DNA of 64,000 bases from positions 26,999,276-27,063,275 of the forward strand of contig OZ023207.1 of the NCBI GenBank assembly GCA_963995525.1, in the 5' to 3' direction. Position numbers and translations under genes: made by a program. Within the stretch, counting starts at the first letter, position 1. Every line of letters starts with the position of its first letter. Origin of the DNA: Escarpia spicata (lineage: Eukaryota > Annelida > Polychaeta > Sabellida > Siboglinidae). The notes under the pieces were generated by a model, which ran no database searches, was not told the DNA's origin, and saw only the letters and a list, made by a program, of their open reading frames with translations. Shown piece after piece: positions 36,701 through 47,011 of this stretch.

Positions 36701-39700
36701 TGTTGTGCGACTGTTGGAATATGTGTGTAATGGTGTTACTAGGGCTTGGAGCCAGTCATCAGGGAGTTTGCATGTGTTGTACGACTGTTGGAAGATGTGT
36801 GTATTGGTGTTACTAGGGCTTGGAGCCAGTCATCAGGGAGTTTGCATTTGTTGTGCGACTGTTGGAAGATGTGTGTAATGGTGTTACTAGGGCTTGGAGC
36901 CAGTCATCAGGGAGTTTGCATTTGTTGTGCGACTGTTGGAAGATGTGTGTAATGGTGTTACTAGGGCTTGGAGCCAGTCATCAGGGAGTTTGCATGTGTT
37001 GTGCGACTGTTGGAAGATGTGTGTATTGGTGTTACTAGGGCTTGGAGCCAGTCATCAGGGAGTTTGCATGTGTTGTACGACTGTTGGAAGATGTGTGTAA
37101 TGGTGTTACTAGGGCTTGGAGCCAGTCATCAGGGAGTTTGCATGTGTTGTACGACTGTTGGAAGATGTGTGTAATGGTGTTACTAGGGCTTGGAGCCAGT
37201 CATCAGGGAGTTTGCATGTGTTGTGCGACTGTTGGAAGATGTGTGTATTGGTGTTACTAGGGCTTGGAGCCAGTCATCAGGGAGTTTGCATGTGTTGTAC
37301 GACTGTTGGAAGATGTGTGTAATGGTGTTACTAGGGCTTGGAGCCAGTCATCAGGGAGTTTGCATGTGTTGTGCGACTGTTGGAAGATGTGTGCATTGGT
37401 GTTACTAAGGCTTGGAGCGAGTCATCAGGGAGTTTGCATGTGTTGTACGACTGTTGGAAGATGTGTGTATTGGTGTTACTAGGGCTTGGAGCCAGTCATC
37501 AGGGAGTTTGCATATGTTGTGCGACTGTTGGAAGATGTGTGTAATGGTGTTACTAGGGCTTGGAGCCAGTCATCAGGGAGTTTGCATGTGTTGTGCGACT
37601 GTTGGAAGATGTGTGTAATGGTGTTATTAGGGCTTGGAGCCAGTCATCAGGGAGTTTGCATGTGTTGTACGACTGTTGGAATATGTGTGTAATGGTGTTA
37701 CTAGGGCTTGGAGCCAGTCATCAGGGAGTTTGCATGTGTTGTGCGACTGTTGGAAGATGTGTGTAATGGTGTTACTAGGGCTTGGAGCCAGTCATCAGGG
37801 TGTTTGCATGTGTTGTGCGACTGTTGGAAGATGTGTGTAATGGTGTTACTAGGGCTTGGAGCCAGTCATCAGGGAGTTTGCATGTGTTGTGCGACTGTTG
37901 GAAAATGTGTGTAATGGTGTTACTAGGGCTTGGAGCCAGTCATCAGGGAGTTTGCATGTGTTGTGCGACTGTTGGAAGATGTGTGTAATGGTGTTACTAG
38001 GGCTTGGAGCCAGTCATCAGGGAGTTTGCACGTGTTGTGCGACTGTTGGAAGATGTGTGTAATGGTGTTACTAGGGATTGGAGCCAGTCATCAGGTAGTT
38101 TGCATGTGTTGTGCGACTGTTGAAAGATGTGTGTAATGGTGTTACTAGGGCTTGGAGCCAGTCATCAGGGAGTTTGCATGTGTTGTACGACTGTTGGAAA
38201 ATGTGTGTATTGGTGTTACTAGGGCTTCGAGCCAGTCATCAGGGAGTTTGCATGTGTTGTACGACTGTTGGAAGATGTGTGTATTGGTGTTACTAGGGAT
38301 TGGAGCCAGTCATCAGGGAGTTTGCATGTGTTGTGCGACTGTTGGAAGATGTGTGTAATGGTGTTACTAGGGCTTGGAGCCAGTCATCAGGGAGTTTGCA
38401 TGTGTTGTGCGACTGTTGGAAGATGTGTGTAATGGTGTTACTAGGGCTTGGAGCCAGTCATCGGGGAGTTTGCATGTGTTGTGCGACTGTTGGAAGATGT
38501 GTGTAATGGTGTTACTAGGGCTTGGAGCCAGTCATCTGGGAGTTTGCATGTGTTGTGCGACTGTTGGAAGATGTGTGTAATGGTGTTACTAGGGCTTGGA
38601 GCCAGTCATCAGGGAGTTTGCATGTGTTGTGCGACTGTTGGAAGATGTGTGTAATGGTGTTACTAGGGCTTGGAGCCAGTCATCAGGGAGTTTGCATGTG
38701 TTGTGCGACTGTTGGAAGATGTGTGTAATGGTGTTACTAGGGCTTGGAGCCAGTCATCAGGGAGTTTGCATTTGTTGTGCGACTGTTGGAAGATGTGTGT
38801 AATGGTGTTACTAGGGCTTGGAGCCAGTCATCAGGGAGTTTGCATATGTTGTGCGACTGTTGGAAGATGTGTGTAATGGTGTTACTAGGGCTTGGAGCCA
38901 GTCATCAGGGAGTTTGCATGTGTTGTGCGACTGTTGGAAGATGTGTGTAATGGTGTTACTAGGGCTTGGAGCCAGTCATCAGGGAGTTTGCTTGTGTTGT
39001 GCGACTGTTGGAAGATGTGTGTAATGGTGTTACTAGGGCTTGGAGCCAGTCATCAGGGTGTTTGCATGTGTTGTGCGACTGTTGGAAGATGTGTGTAATG
39101 GTGTTACTAGGGCTTGGAGCCAGTAATCAGGGAGTTTGCATGTGTTGTGCGACTGTTGGAAAATGTGTGTAATGGTGTTACTAGGGCTTGGAGCCAGTCA
39201 TCAGGGAGTTTGCATGTGTTGTGCGACTGTTGGAAGATGTGTGTAATGGTGTTACTAGGGCTTGGAGCCAGTCATCAGGGAGTTTGCATGTTTTGTGCGA
39301 CTGTTGGAAGATGTGTGTAATGGTGTTACTAGGGCTTGGAGCCAGTCATCAGGGAGTTTGCATGTGTTGTGCGACTGTTGGAAGATGTGTGTAATGGTGT
39401 TACTAGGGCTTGGAGCCAGTCATCAGGAAGTTTGCATGTGTTGTACGACTGTTGGAAGATGTGTGTAATGGTGTTACTAGGGCTTGGAGCCAGTCATCAG
39501 GGAGTTTGCATGTGTTGTACGACTGTTGGAAGATGTGTGTAATGGTGTTACTAGGGCATCGAGCCAGTCATAAGGGAGTTTGCATGTGTTGTACGACTGT
39601 TGGAAGATGTGTGTAATGGTGTTACTAGGGCTTGGAGCCAGTCATCAGGGAGTTTGCATGTGTTGTGCGACTGTTGGAAGATGTGTGTAATGGTGTTACT

Positions 39701-40801
39701 AGGGCTTGGAGCCAGTCATCAGGGAGTTTGCATGTGTTGTGCGACTGTTGGAAGATGTGTGTAATGGTGTTACTAGGGCTTGGAGCCAGTCATCATGGAG
39801 TGTGCATGTGTTGTGCGACTGTTGGACGATGTGTGTAATGGTGTTACTAGGGCTTGGAGCCAGTCATCAGGGAGTTTGCATGTGTTGTGTGCGACTGTTG
39901 GAAGATGTGTGTATTGGTGTTACTAGGGCTTGGAGCGAGTCATCAGGGAGTTTGCATGTGTTGTGCGACTGTTGGAAGATGTGTGTATTGGTGTTACTAA
40001 GGCTTGGAGCCAGACATCAGGGAGTTTGCATGTGTTGTACGACTGTTGGAAGATGTGTGTATTGGTGTTACTAGGGCTTCGAGCCAGTCATCAGGGAGTT
40101 TGCATGTGTTGTACGACTGTTGGAAGATGTGTGTATTGGTGTTACTAGGGCTTGGAGCCAGTCATCAGGGAGTTTGCATGTGTTGTGCGACTGTTGGAAG
40201 ATGTGTGTAATGGTGTTACTAGGGCTTGGAGCCAGTCATCAGGGAGTTTGCATGTGTTGTGCGACTGTTGGAAGATGTGTGTAATGGTGTTACTAGGGCT
40301 TGGAGTCAGTCATCGGGGAGTTTGCATGTGTTGTGCGACTGTTGGAAGATGTGTGTAATGGTGTTACTAGGGCTTGGAGCCAGTCATCAGGGAGTTTGCA
40401 TGTGTTGTGCGACTGTTGGAAGATGTGTGTAATGGTGTTACTAGGGCTTGGAGCCAGTCATCAGGGAGTTTGCATGTGTTGTGCGACTGTTGGAAGATGT
40501 GTGTAATGGTGTTACTAGGGCTTGGAGCCAGTCTTCGGGGAGTTTGCATGTGTTGTGCGACTGTTGGAAGATGTGTGTAATGGTGTTACTAGGGCTTGGA
40601 GCCAGTCATCTGGGAGTTTGCATGTGTTGTGCGACTGTTGGAAGATGTGTGTAATGGTGTTACTAGGGCTTGGAGCCAGTCATCAGGGAGTTTGCATGTG
40701 TTGTGCGACTGTTGCAAGATGTGTGTAATGGTGTTACTAGGGCTTGGAGCCAGTCATCAGGGAGTTTGCATGTGTTGTACGACTGTTGGAAGATGTGTGT
40801 A
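33784..40801. repeat. Higher-order repeat: 58-unit (4,294 bp) offset duplication
   Basis: 33784-36507 and 38078-40801 match at a constant offset of 4,294 bp (58 x 74 + 2). They share rare variants such as GGGCATCGAGCCAGTCATAAG, the TG-insertion unit, TTGCAAGATG and AGTCTTCGGGG. I noticed one substitution (GCATGTG versus GCTTGTG at about 38992). The left neighbourhood matches at a 61-unit offset (33044 versus 37560), implying a later gain or loss of three units. Confidence 0.85.
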
Positions 40802-43800
40802 TTGGTGTTACTAGGGCTTGGAGCCAGTCATCAGGGAGTTTGCATTTGTTGTGCGACTGTTGGAAGATGTGTGTAATGGTGTTACTAGGGCTTGGAGCCA
40901 GTCATCAGGGAGTTTGCATGTGTTGTGCGACTGTTGGAAGATGTGTGTAATGGTGTTACTAGGGCTTGGAGCCAGTCATCAGGGAGTTTGCATGTGTTGT
41001 GCGACTGTTGGAAGATGTGTGTAATGGTGTTACTAGGGCTTGGAGCCAGTCATCAGGGAGTTTGCATTTGTTGTGCGGCTGTTGGAAGATGTGTGTAATG
41101 GTGTTACTAGGGCTTGGAGCCAGTCATCAGGGAGTTTGCATATGTTGTGCGACTGTTGGAAGATGTGTGTAATGGTGTTACTAGGGCTTGGAGCCAGTCA
41201 TCATGGAGTTTGCTTGTGTTGTGCGACTGTTGGAAGATGTGTGTAATGATGTTATTAGGGCTTGGAGCCAGTCATCAGGGAGTTTGCATGTGTTGTACGA
41301 CTGTTGGAATATGTGTGTAATGGTGTTACTAGGGCTTGGAGCCAGTCATCAGGGAGTTTGCATGTGTTGTGCGATTGTTGGAAGATGTGTGTAATGGTGT
41401 TACTAGGGCTTGGAGCCAGTCATCAGGGTGTTTGCATGTGTTGTGCGACTGTTGGAAGATGTGTGTAATGGTGTTACTAGGGCTTGGAGCCAGTCATCAG
41501 GGAGTTTGCATGTGTTGTGCGACTGTTGGAAAATGTGTGTAATGGTGTTACTAGGGTTTGGAGCCAGTCATCAGGGAGTTTGCATGTGTTGTGCGACTGT
41601 TGGAAGATGTGTGTAATGGTGTTACTAGGGCTTGGAGCCAGTCATCAGGGAGTTTGCATGTTTTGTGCGACTGTTGGGAGATGTGTGTAATGGTGTTACT
41701 AGGGCTTGGAGCCAGTCATCAGGGAGTTTGCATGTGTTGTGCGACTGTTGGAAGATGTGTGTAATGGTGTTACTAGGGCTTGGAGCCAGTCATCAGGGAG
41801 TTTGCATGTGTTGTACGACTGTTGGAAGATGTGTGTAATGGTGTTACTAGGGCTTGGAGCGAGTCATCGGGGAGTTTGCATGTGTTGTACGACTGTTGGA
41901 AGATGTGTGTAATGGTGTTACTAGGGCTTGGAGCCAGTCATCAGGGAGTTTGCATGTGTTGTACGACTGTTGGAAGATGTGTGTAATGGTGTTACTAGGG
42001 CTTGGAGCCAGTCATCAGGGAGTTTGCATGTGTTGTGCGACTGTTGGAAGATGTGTGTAATGGTGTTACTAGGGCTTGGAGCCAGTCATCAGGGAGTTTG
42101 CATGTGTTGTGCGACTGTTGGAAGATGTGTGTAATGGTGTTACTAGGGCTTGGAGCCAGTCATCAGGGAGTGTGCATGTGTTGTGCGACTGTTGGACGAT
42201 GTGTGTAATGGTGTTACTAGGGCTTGGAGCCAGTCATCAGGGAGTTTGCATGTGTTGTGTGCGACTGTTGGAAGATGTGTGTATTGGTGTTACTAGGGCT
42301 TGGAGCGAGTCATCAGGGAGTTTCCATGTGTTGTGCGACTGTTGGAAGATGTGTGTATTGGTGTTACTAAGGCTTGGAACCAGTCATCAGGGAGTTTGCA
42401 TGTGTTGTACGACTGTTGGAAGATGTGTGTAATGGTGTTACTAGGGCTTGGAGCCAGTCATCAGGGAGTTTGCATGTGTTGTGCGACTGTTGGAAGATGT
42501 GTGTATTGGTGTTACTAGGGCTTGGAGCCAGTCATCAGGGAGTTTGCATGTGTTGTACGACTGTTGGAAGATGTGTGTAATGGTGTTACTAGGGCTTGGA
42601 GCCAGTCATCAGGGAGTTTGCATGTGTTGTACGACTGTTGGAAGATGTGTGTAATGGTGTTACTAGGGCTTGGAGCCAGTCATCAGGGAGTTTGCATGTG
42701 TTGTGCGACTGTTGGAAGATGTGTGTATTGGTGTTACTAGGGCTTGGAGCCAGTCATCAGGGAGTTTGCATGTGTTGTACGACTGTTGGAAGATGTGTGT
42801 AATGGTGTTACTAGGGCTTGGAGCCAGTCATCAGGGAGTTTGCATGTGTTGTGCGACTGTTGGAAGATGTGTGCATTGGTGTTACTAAGGCTTGGAGCGA
42901 GTCATCAGGGAGTTTGCATGTGTTGTACGACTGTTGGAAGATGTGTGTAATGGTGTTACTAGGGCTTGGAGCGAGTCATCAGGGAGTTTGCATGTGTTGT
43001 GCGACTGTTGGTAGATGTGTGTAATGGTGTTACTAGGGCTTGGAGCCAGTCATCAGGGAGTTTGCATGTGTTGTACGACTGTTGGAAGATGTGTGTAATG
43101 GTGTTACTAGGGCTTGGAGCCAGTCATCAGGGAGTTTGCATGTGTTGTACGACTGTTGGAAGATGTGTGTAATGGTGTTACTAGGGCTTCGAGCCAGTCA
43201 TCAGGGAGTTTGCATGTGTTGTACGACTGTTGGAAGATGTGTGTAATGGTGTTACTAGGGCTTGGAGCCAGTCATCAGGGAGTTTGCATGTGTTGTGCGA
43301 CTGTTGGAAGATGTGTGTAATGGTGTTACTAGGGCTTGGAGCCAGTCATCAGGGAGTTTGCATGTGTTGTGCGACTGTTGGAAGATGTGTGTAATGGTGT
43401 TACTAGGGCTTGGAGCCAGTCATCAGGGAGTGTGCATGTGTTGTGCGACTGTTGGACGATGTGTGTAATGGTGTTACTAGGGCTTGGAGCCAGTCATCAG
43501 GGAGTTTGCATGTGTTGTGTGCGACTGTTGGAAGATGTGTGTATTGGTGTTACTAGGGCTTGGAGCCAGTCATCAGGGAGTTTGCATGTGTTGTGCGACT
43601 GTTGGAAGATGTGTGTAATGGTGTTACTAGGGCTAGGAGCCAGTCATCAGGGAGTTTGCCTGTGTTGTGCGACTGTTGGAAGATGTGTGTACTGGTGTTA
43701 CTAGGGCTTGGCGCCAGTCATCAGGGAGTTTGCATGTGTTGTGCGACTGTTGGAAGATGTGTGTATTGGTGTTACTAGGGCTTGGCGCCAGTCATCAGGG

Positions 43801-44203
43801 AGTTTGCATGTGTTGTGCGACTGTTGGAAGATGTGTGTATTGGTGTTACTAGGGCTTGGAGCGAGTCATCAGGGAGTTTGCATGTGTTGTGCGACTGTTG
43901 GAAGATGTGTGTATTGGTGTTACTAGGGCTTGGCGCCAGTCATCAGGGAGTTTGCATGTGTTGTGCGACTGTTGGAAGATGTGTGTATTGGTGTTACTAG
44001 GGCTTGGCGCCAGTCATCAGGGAGTTTGCATGTGTTGTGCGACTGTTGGAAGATGTGTGTAATGGTGTTACTAGGGCTTGGAGCCAGTCATCAGGGAGTT
44101 TGCATGTGTTGTGCGACTGTTGGAAGATGTGTGTAATGGTGTTACTAGGGCTTGGAGCCAGTCATCAGGGAGTTTGCATGTGTTGTACGACTGTTGGAAG
44201 ATG

Positions 44204-45480
44204 GGCTATTTCCAGTTTCTTTGAGAACTCTGGCTAGGAGTTTGTCTGGTCCGATAGATTTATTCTGGTTAAATGTTTTCAGTTGCTTAATTATTCCAGT
44301 TATCCCGATTTCAAGAGTGGAAGGTGTTTGTTGGGGAATAGGGTAGATTTCCTGGGTGAACACATGACTCAACTGTTATTCAGTGCATTTGCTTTGTCAT
44401 GGTCGTTGATGATTGGTTATTCGCTTACTTGTAATATAGGAATGCCAATATTTTTGTTTGTTTGCTTTGATGAATGACCAGAATTGTTTGGGGTTTGTTT
44501 TTAGACTGTCTCCAGTTTGGTTGTTTACATGGTCTTTGTAAGTTTTGGCAGCAGCCTTAGTGGCTTGCCTTCTGAGTTCATTAACATTTTCACAGATGCT
44601 GTTAAGTCCAGTTTGTTTTGATTTTTTTGTGGCTTTTGTTGCGTTTTCGTTGCATTCTTATTATGTTCCGTGTTATCCAGGGGAGGTGGTTTTTTGCTAT
44701 GGTTTTGCGACTAGGGATGGTATTGTTGATCAGTGTAGCAAGTTTGATCCGACAAAAATTGATGTCTAGTGAATCGGAGTCCACGTCAACGTATTCCCTT
44801 GTTAATTGAGTTATGCCATGTTTAAGTTTGACCCAGTCTGCTGATTTATATTGCAAGACTTTGTGTAGTTGTTTCCTGTTCTGAAGGATTGAGTTTCATG
44901 ATCACTAATATCAGGGGTGGTATGTGTATTGATAATTATGGATGGATTTAAGGTATTAGATCAAGAATATTGCCAGAATGGACTCGTGTGGGATCGTTCA
45001 CCATGTTTTGAAGTCCAAATTCTGTCATAAATTGTTCGACAAGTTTGTTTATGCTTGCTGGCTGTTCTATTGTCAGTGTTTTTTTCGTTGCCCCAGTTGA
45101 TATCAGGAAGGTTAAAGTCTCCTGCTATGACAACGTTAGGAGGAGTTTGTTAAGGTCTGTACAGATCCGTCAAAGATTCACAGAGAGCTTCAAGAGATTG
45201 AAGATGGTCATTAGAAGGTCAGTCATAAGATGCAAAGTATATAATTATATGGATTTGTTTCGTGCAAAGTGGATTTGTGTCCATACCATTTCACAATTTT
45301 AGTTAAGGTTTAGAAGTGGTTCTACAATGATGTCATCACGAAAGGCCATAAATACTCCACCGCCATGGACATTTATGTCCTTTCTGATGGCATCATAAAT
45401 AGGTAGTAGAAAAGAGTACGTTGAATGGTTTTCATCTATTTTGATTTCAACTAGGAATATGATATCAGGACTGTTTGACT
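44204..45480 (-). mobile_element. LINE-B, 5' half: endonuclease and RT start
   Basis: On the minus strand from 45480 downward: endonuclease pieces DIIFLVEIKIDENHSTY, RKDINVHGGGVFMAFRDDI and AGDFNLPDINWGNE (the GDFN motif of APE-type endonucleases, about 45095). The linker between endonuclease and RT follows (KLKHGITQLTREYVD, PWITRNIIRMQRKRNKSHKK, to 44602), then the RT start (FTQEIYPIPQQTP, KTFNQNKSIGPDKLLARVLK) reaching the array edge at 44204. It continues into the 26.2-27.5 kb half once the satellite is disregarded. Stops and frameshifts are scattered. Upstream it is cut at about 45480-45538 by or next to an LTR. Confidence 0.85.
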
Positions 45481-45538
45481 GGATTGTTGCCTTTAGTTAG
45501 GTTGTCTGTTCGATGCTCTTTACGCTGTTGGTGTTTGT

Positions 45539-45679
45539 TGTAATATGGGTCTCCTTGTATTAGACGCATCACGGCGTACTGATACATTATGTTGAAGTAG
45601 TCCGATGTCCGAGACACTTTCGCCATAGCGAAGCTGTGTTTATAAAACTCAAATTGAATAAAACGGATGCAACACATCA
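45539..45679 (+). mobile_element. LTR-B, 5' copy (141 bp)
   Basis: It starts TGTAATATGGGTCTCC and ends AACACATCA, and contains AATAAA near 45657. It aligns along its length with 57499-57625 (shared GCATCACGGCGTA, ACATTATGTTGAAG, AATAAAACGGA). TG...CA ends and an immediately adjacent primer-binding site mark it as a 5' LTR. Confidence 0.85.
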
Positions 45680-45830
45680 TGGTGGCAGCAAAGTGAAACG
45701 CACATATGCCTTGTATCTGTTGAACAACTGTGACATAGCATTATGTTCTGTTTGTGGCAAACCCATAAACAATATGACATATATCATAACAAAAGTTCGA
45801 GCTGGACGTAAATCTTAATGCTTCTACATT
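45680..45830 (+). mobile_element. Primer-binding site and leader of a Gypsy-B copy
   Basis: TGGTGGCAGCAAAGTG directly follows the LTR, as expected for a tRNA primer-binding site. The leader includes AAACCCATAAACAATATGAC (45760-45781), found again with one change at 52960-52981 ahead of the longer Gypsy-B gag. The leader is lost where LINE-C begins. Confidence 0.6.
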
Positions 45831-45995
45831 AAAGTCATTTTCGCACGTTTTTACGCGTTGCTCACAGGTGTCCAAGGATTACAAGCTCAGATATCGCCGA
45901 CATCGAACTTTGTGCGTCTGATCTACGGAGATATCTACGGTTTTTATAGACTTTATATACGATTTGTGATTTGACTTATATTATCGCCCGTTGTC

Positions 45996-47010
45996 ATGGC
46001 GATCGACAACGTTGTCATCAACGAACTGTTATGCATTTATATCAACTGAATGGACATTTTGCCTCGATCTGTCCTAAATCGCATTGTTTTCAAAAATTGT
46101 ACAGATGATGACATTGCAACTGCCAAATACGTTTTATATGCTCACATCTCCGTGCCAACGAAACATCGTCGTATTAAACGACAAGGGTCTGACAAGAATA
46201 AACACAATGTCGACGACATCTCGAAACTTCTTGACGAAATCGATCCGGCTATTATTCCTATATACGCTATATACGCTGGTGTCGTCACTTATACCAGCAA
46301 TACAAACTGTGACTCAGACCGCTCGCACTACAACATCACGACCCGCCACTGCTGCTGTATCAACCTCACGACCCGCCGCTGCCGGTGTATCAACTCCACG
46401 TCCCGCCGCTGCCACTGTATCAACATCATGCTCCGCCGCTACTGCTGCTGTATCAACCTCACGACCGGCCGCTGATGCTGTATCAACCTCACGACCCACC
46501 GATGCAGCTGTGTCAACCCCGCAACCTGCTGCTGATAATGTGTCGACCGTTCTACCACAATCAACATCAACCACGGGTAACTCCACTTCTCCTCCACTGT
46601 GGACCGTGGTTGTCGCAAGAAATGCCAAAAAAACGTCCAAGTCGGCCTTCTCTAATACGTCCAAGCCGCCCTCTTCTAAATATAAACCAAATACCATGAC
46701 TACTGGCAATTCTACAAAATTCGGACTCAAATGTGCTCCTGTTCGACTCATATCTGCTGAATACTTCTTAACAGGATTTCACGCAGATACAACTTGTGCC
46801 GAAATTTCTACTTATGTGACAACTACTTTGAACATGAAACGCTTTGAACGCCTACCAACTAAACAAGACTCTTATTCATCCTTCAAACTGTGTGTGGACA
46901 CTGCTAAACCGAACTTACTCTATGATGCCAATCTCTGGCCTGCTGGAACACATATTGGACGGTACTTCCCGCGTAGGAAGCACACATCAACAGATTTGAC
47001 TCACCTGTAA
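45996..47010 (+). pseudogene. LINE-C ORF1
   Basis: The frame starts ATG at 45996 (MAIDNVVINELLC), has a TGA at 46047, and continues with PRSVLNRIVF, TKHRRIKRQGSDKNKHNVDD and LLDEIDPAIIPI. A frameshift near 46270 leads to a Pro/Ala/Ser/Thr-rich stretch made of about seven 30-bp units (SRPAAAAVST type, 46320-46545), then a conserved C-terminal block (KCAPVRLISAEYFLTGFHAD, CAEISTYVTTTLNMKRFERL, YSSFKLCVDT, LWPAGTHIGRYFPRRK) with the look of the RRM-like domain of LINE ORF1 proteins. ORF1 proteins coat LINE RNA. One stop and one frameshift make it inactive. ORF2 follows directly. Confidence 0.75.
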
Positions 47011-47011
47011 A

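Larger units (their letters stand above)
27554..44203. repeat. 74-bp satellite array, about 225 units (16.65 kb)
   Basis: Unit GGTGTTACTAGGGCTTGGAG... (74 bp) starts at 27554; the last start is 44138 and the array ends in a partial unit at 44203. The distance 16,584 equals 224 x 74 + 8, and the extra 8 bases are four units carrying a 2-bp TG insertion (near 35593, 39887, 42257 and 43517). On the minus strand the unit reads IFQQSHNTCKLPDDWLQALV, a conserved stretch of LINE reverse transcriptase. Both flanks are the adjoining parts of the same gene, so the array is an expansion within LINE-B. Units differ by a few point variants (GTGCGAC/GTACGAC, GCATGTG/GCATTTG, GTAATGG/GTATTGG). The 68-72 codon frames that start in each unit are shadows of the repeat. 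Confidence 0.98.

Noticed and set aside
27554..44203. CRISPR-like array
   Set aside because: Units are head-to-tail with no unique spacers, and the DNA is clearly eukaryotic.
27568..44237. More than 200 overlapping 68-72 codon frames beginning MEPVIREFACVV
   Set aside because: They are antisense shadows of the 74-bp satellite derived from LINE RT; each begins in one unit and stops two or three units later.
46314..46751. 145-codon minus-strand frame rich in Val, Asp, Thr and Ala
   Set aside because: It is the antisense of the Pro/Ala/Ser/Thr-rich repeat of LINE-C ORF1.
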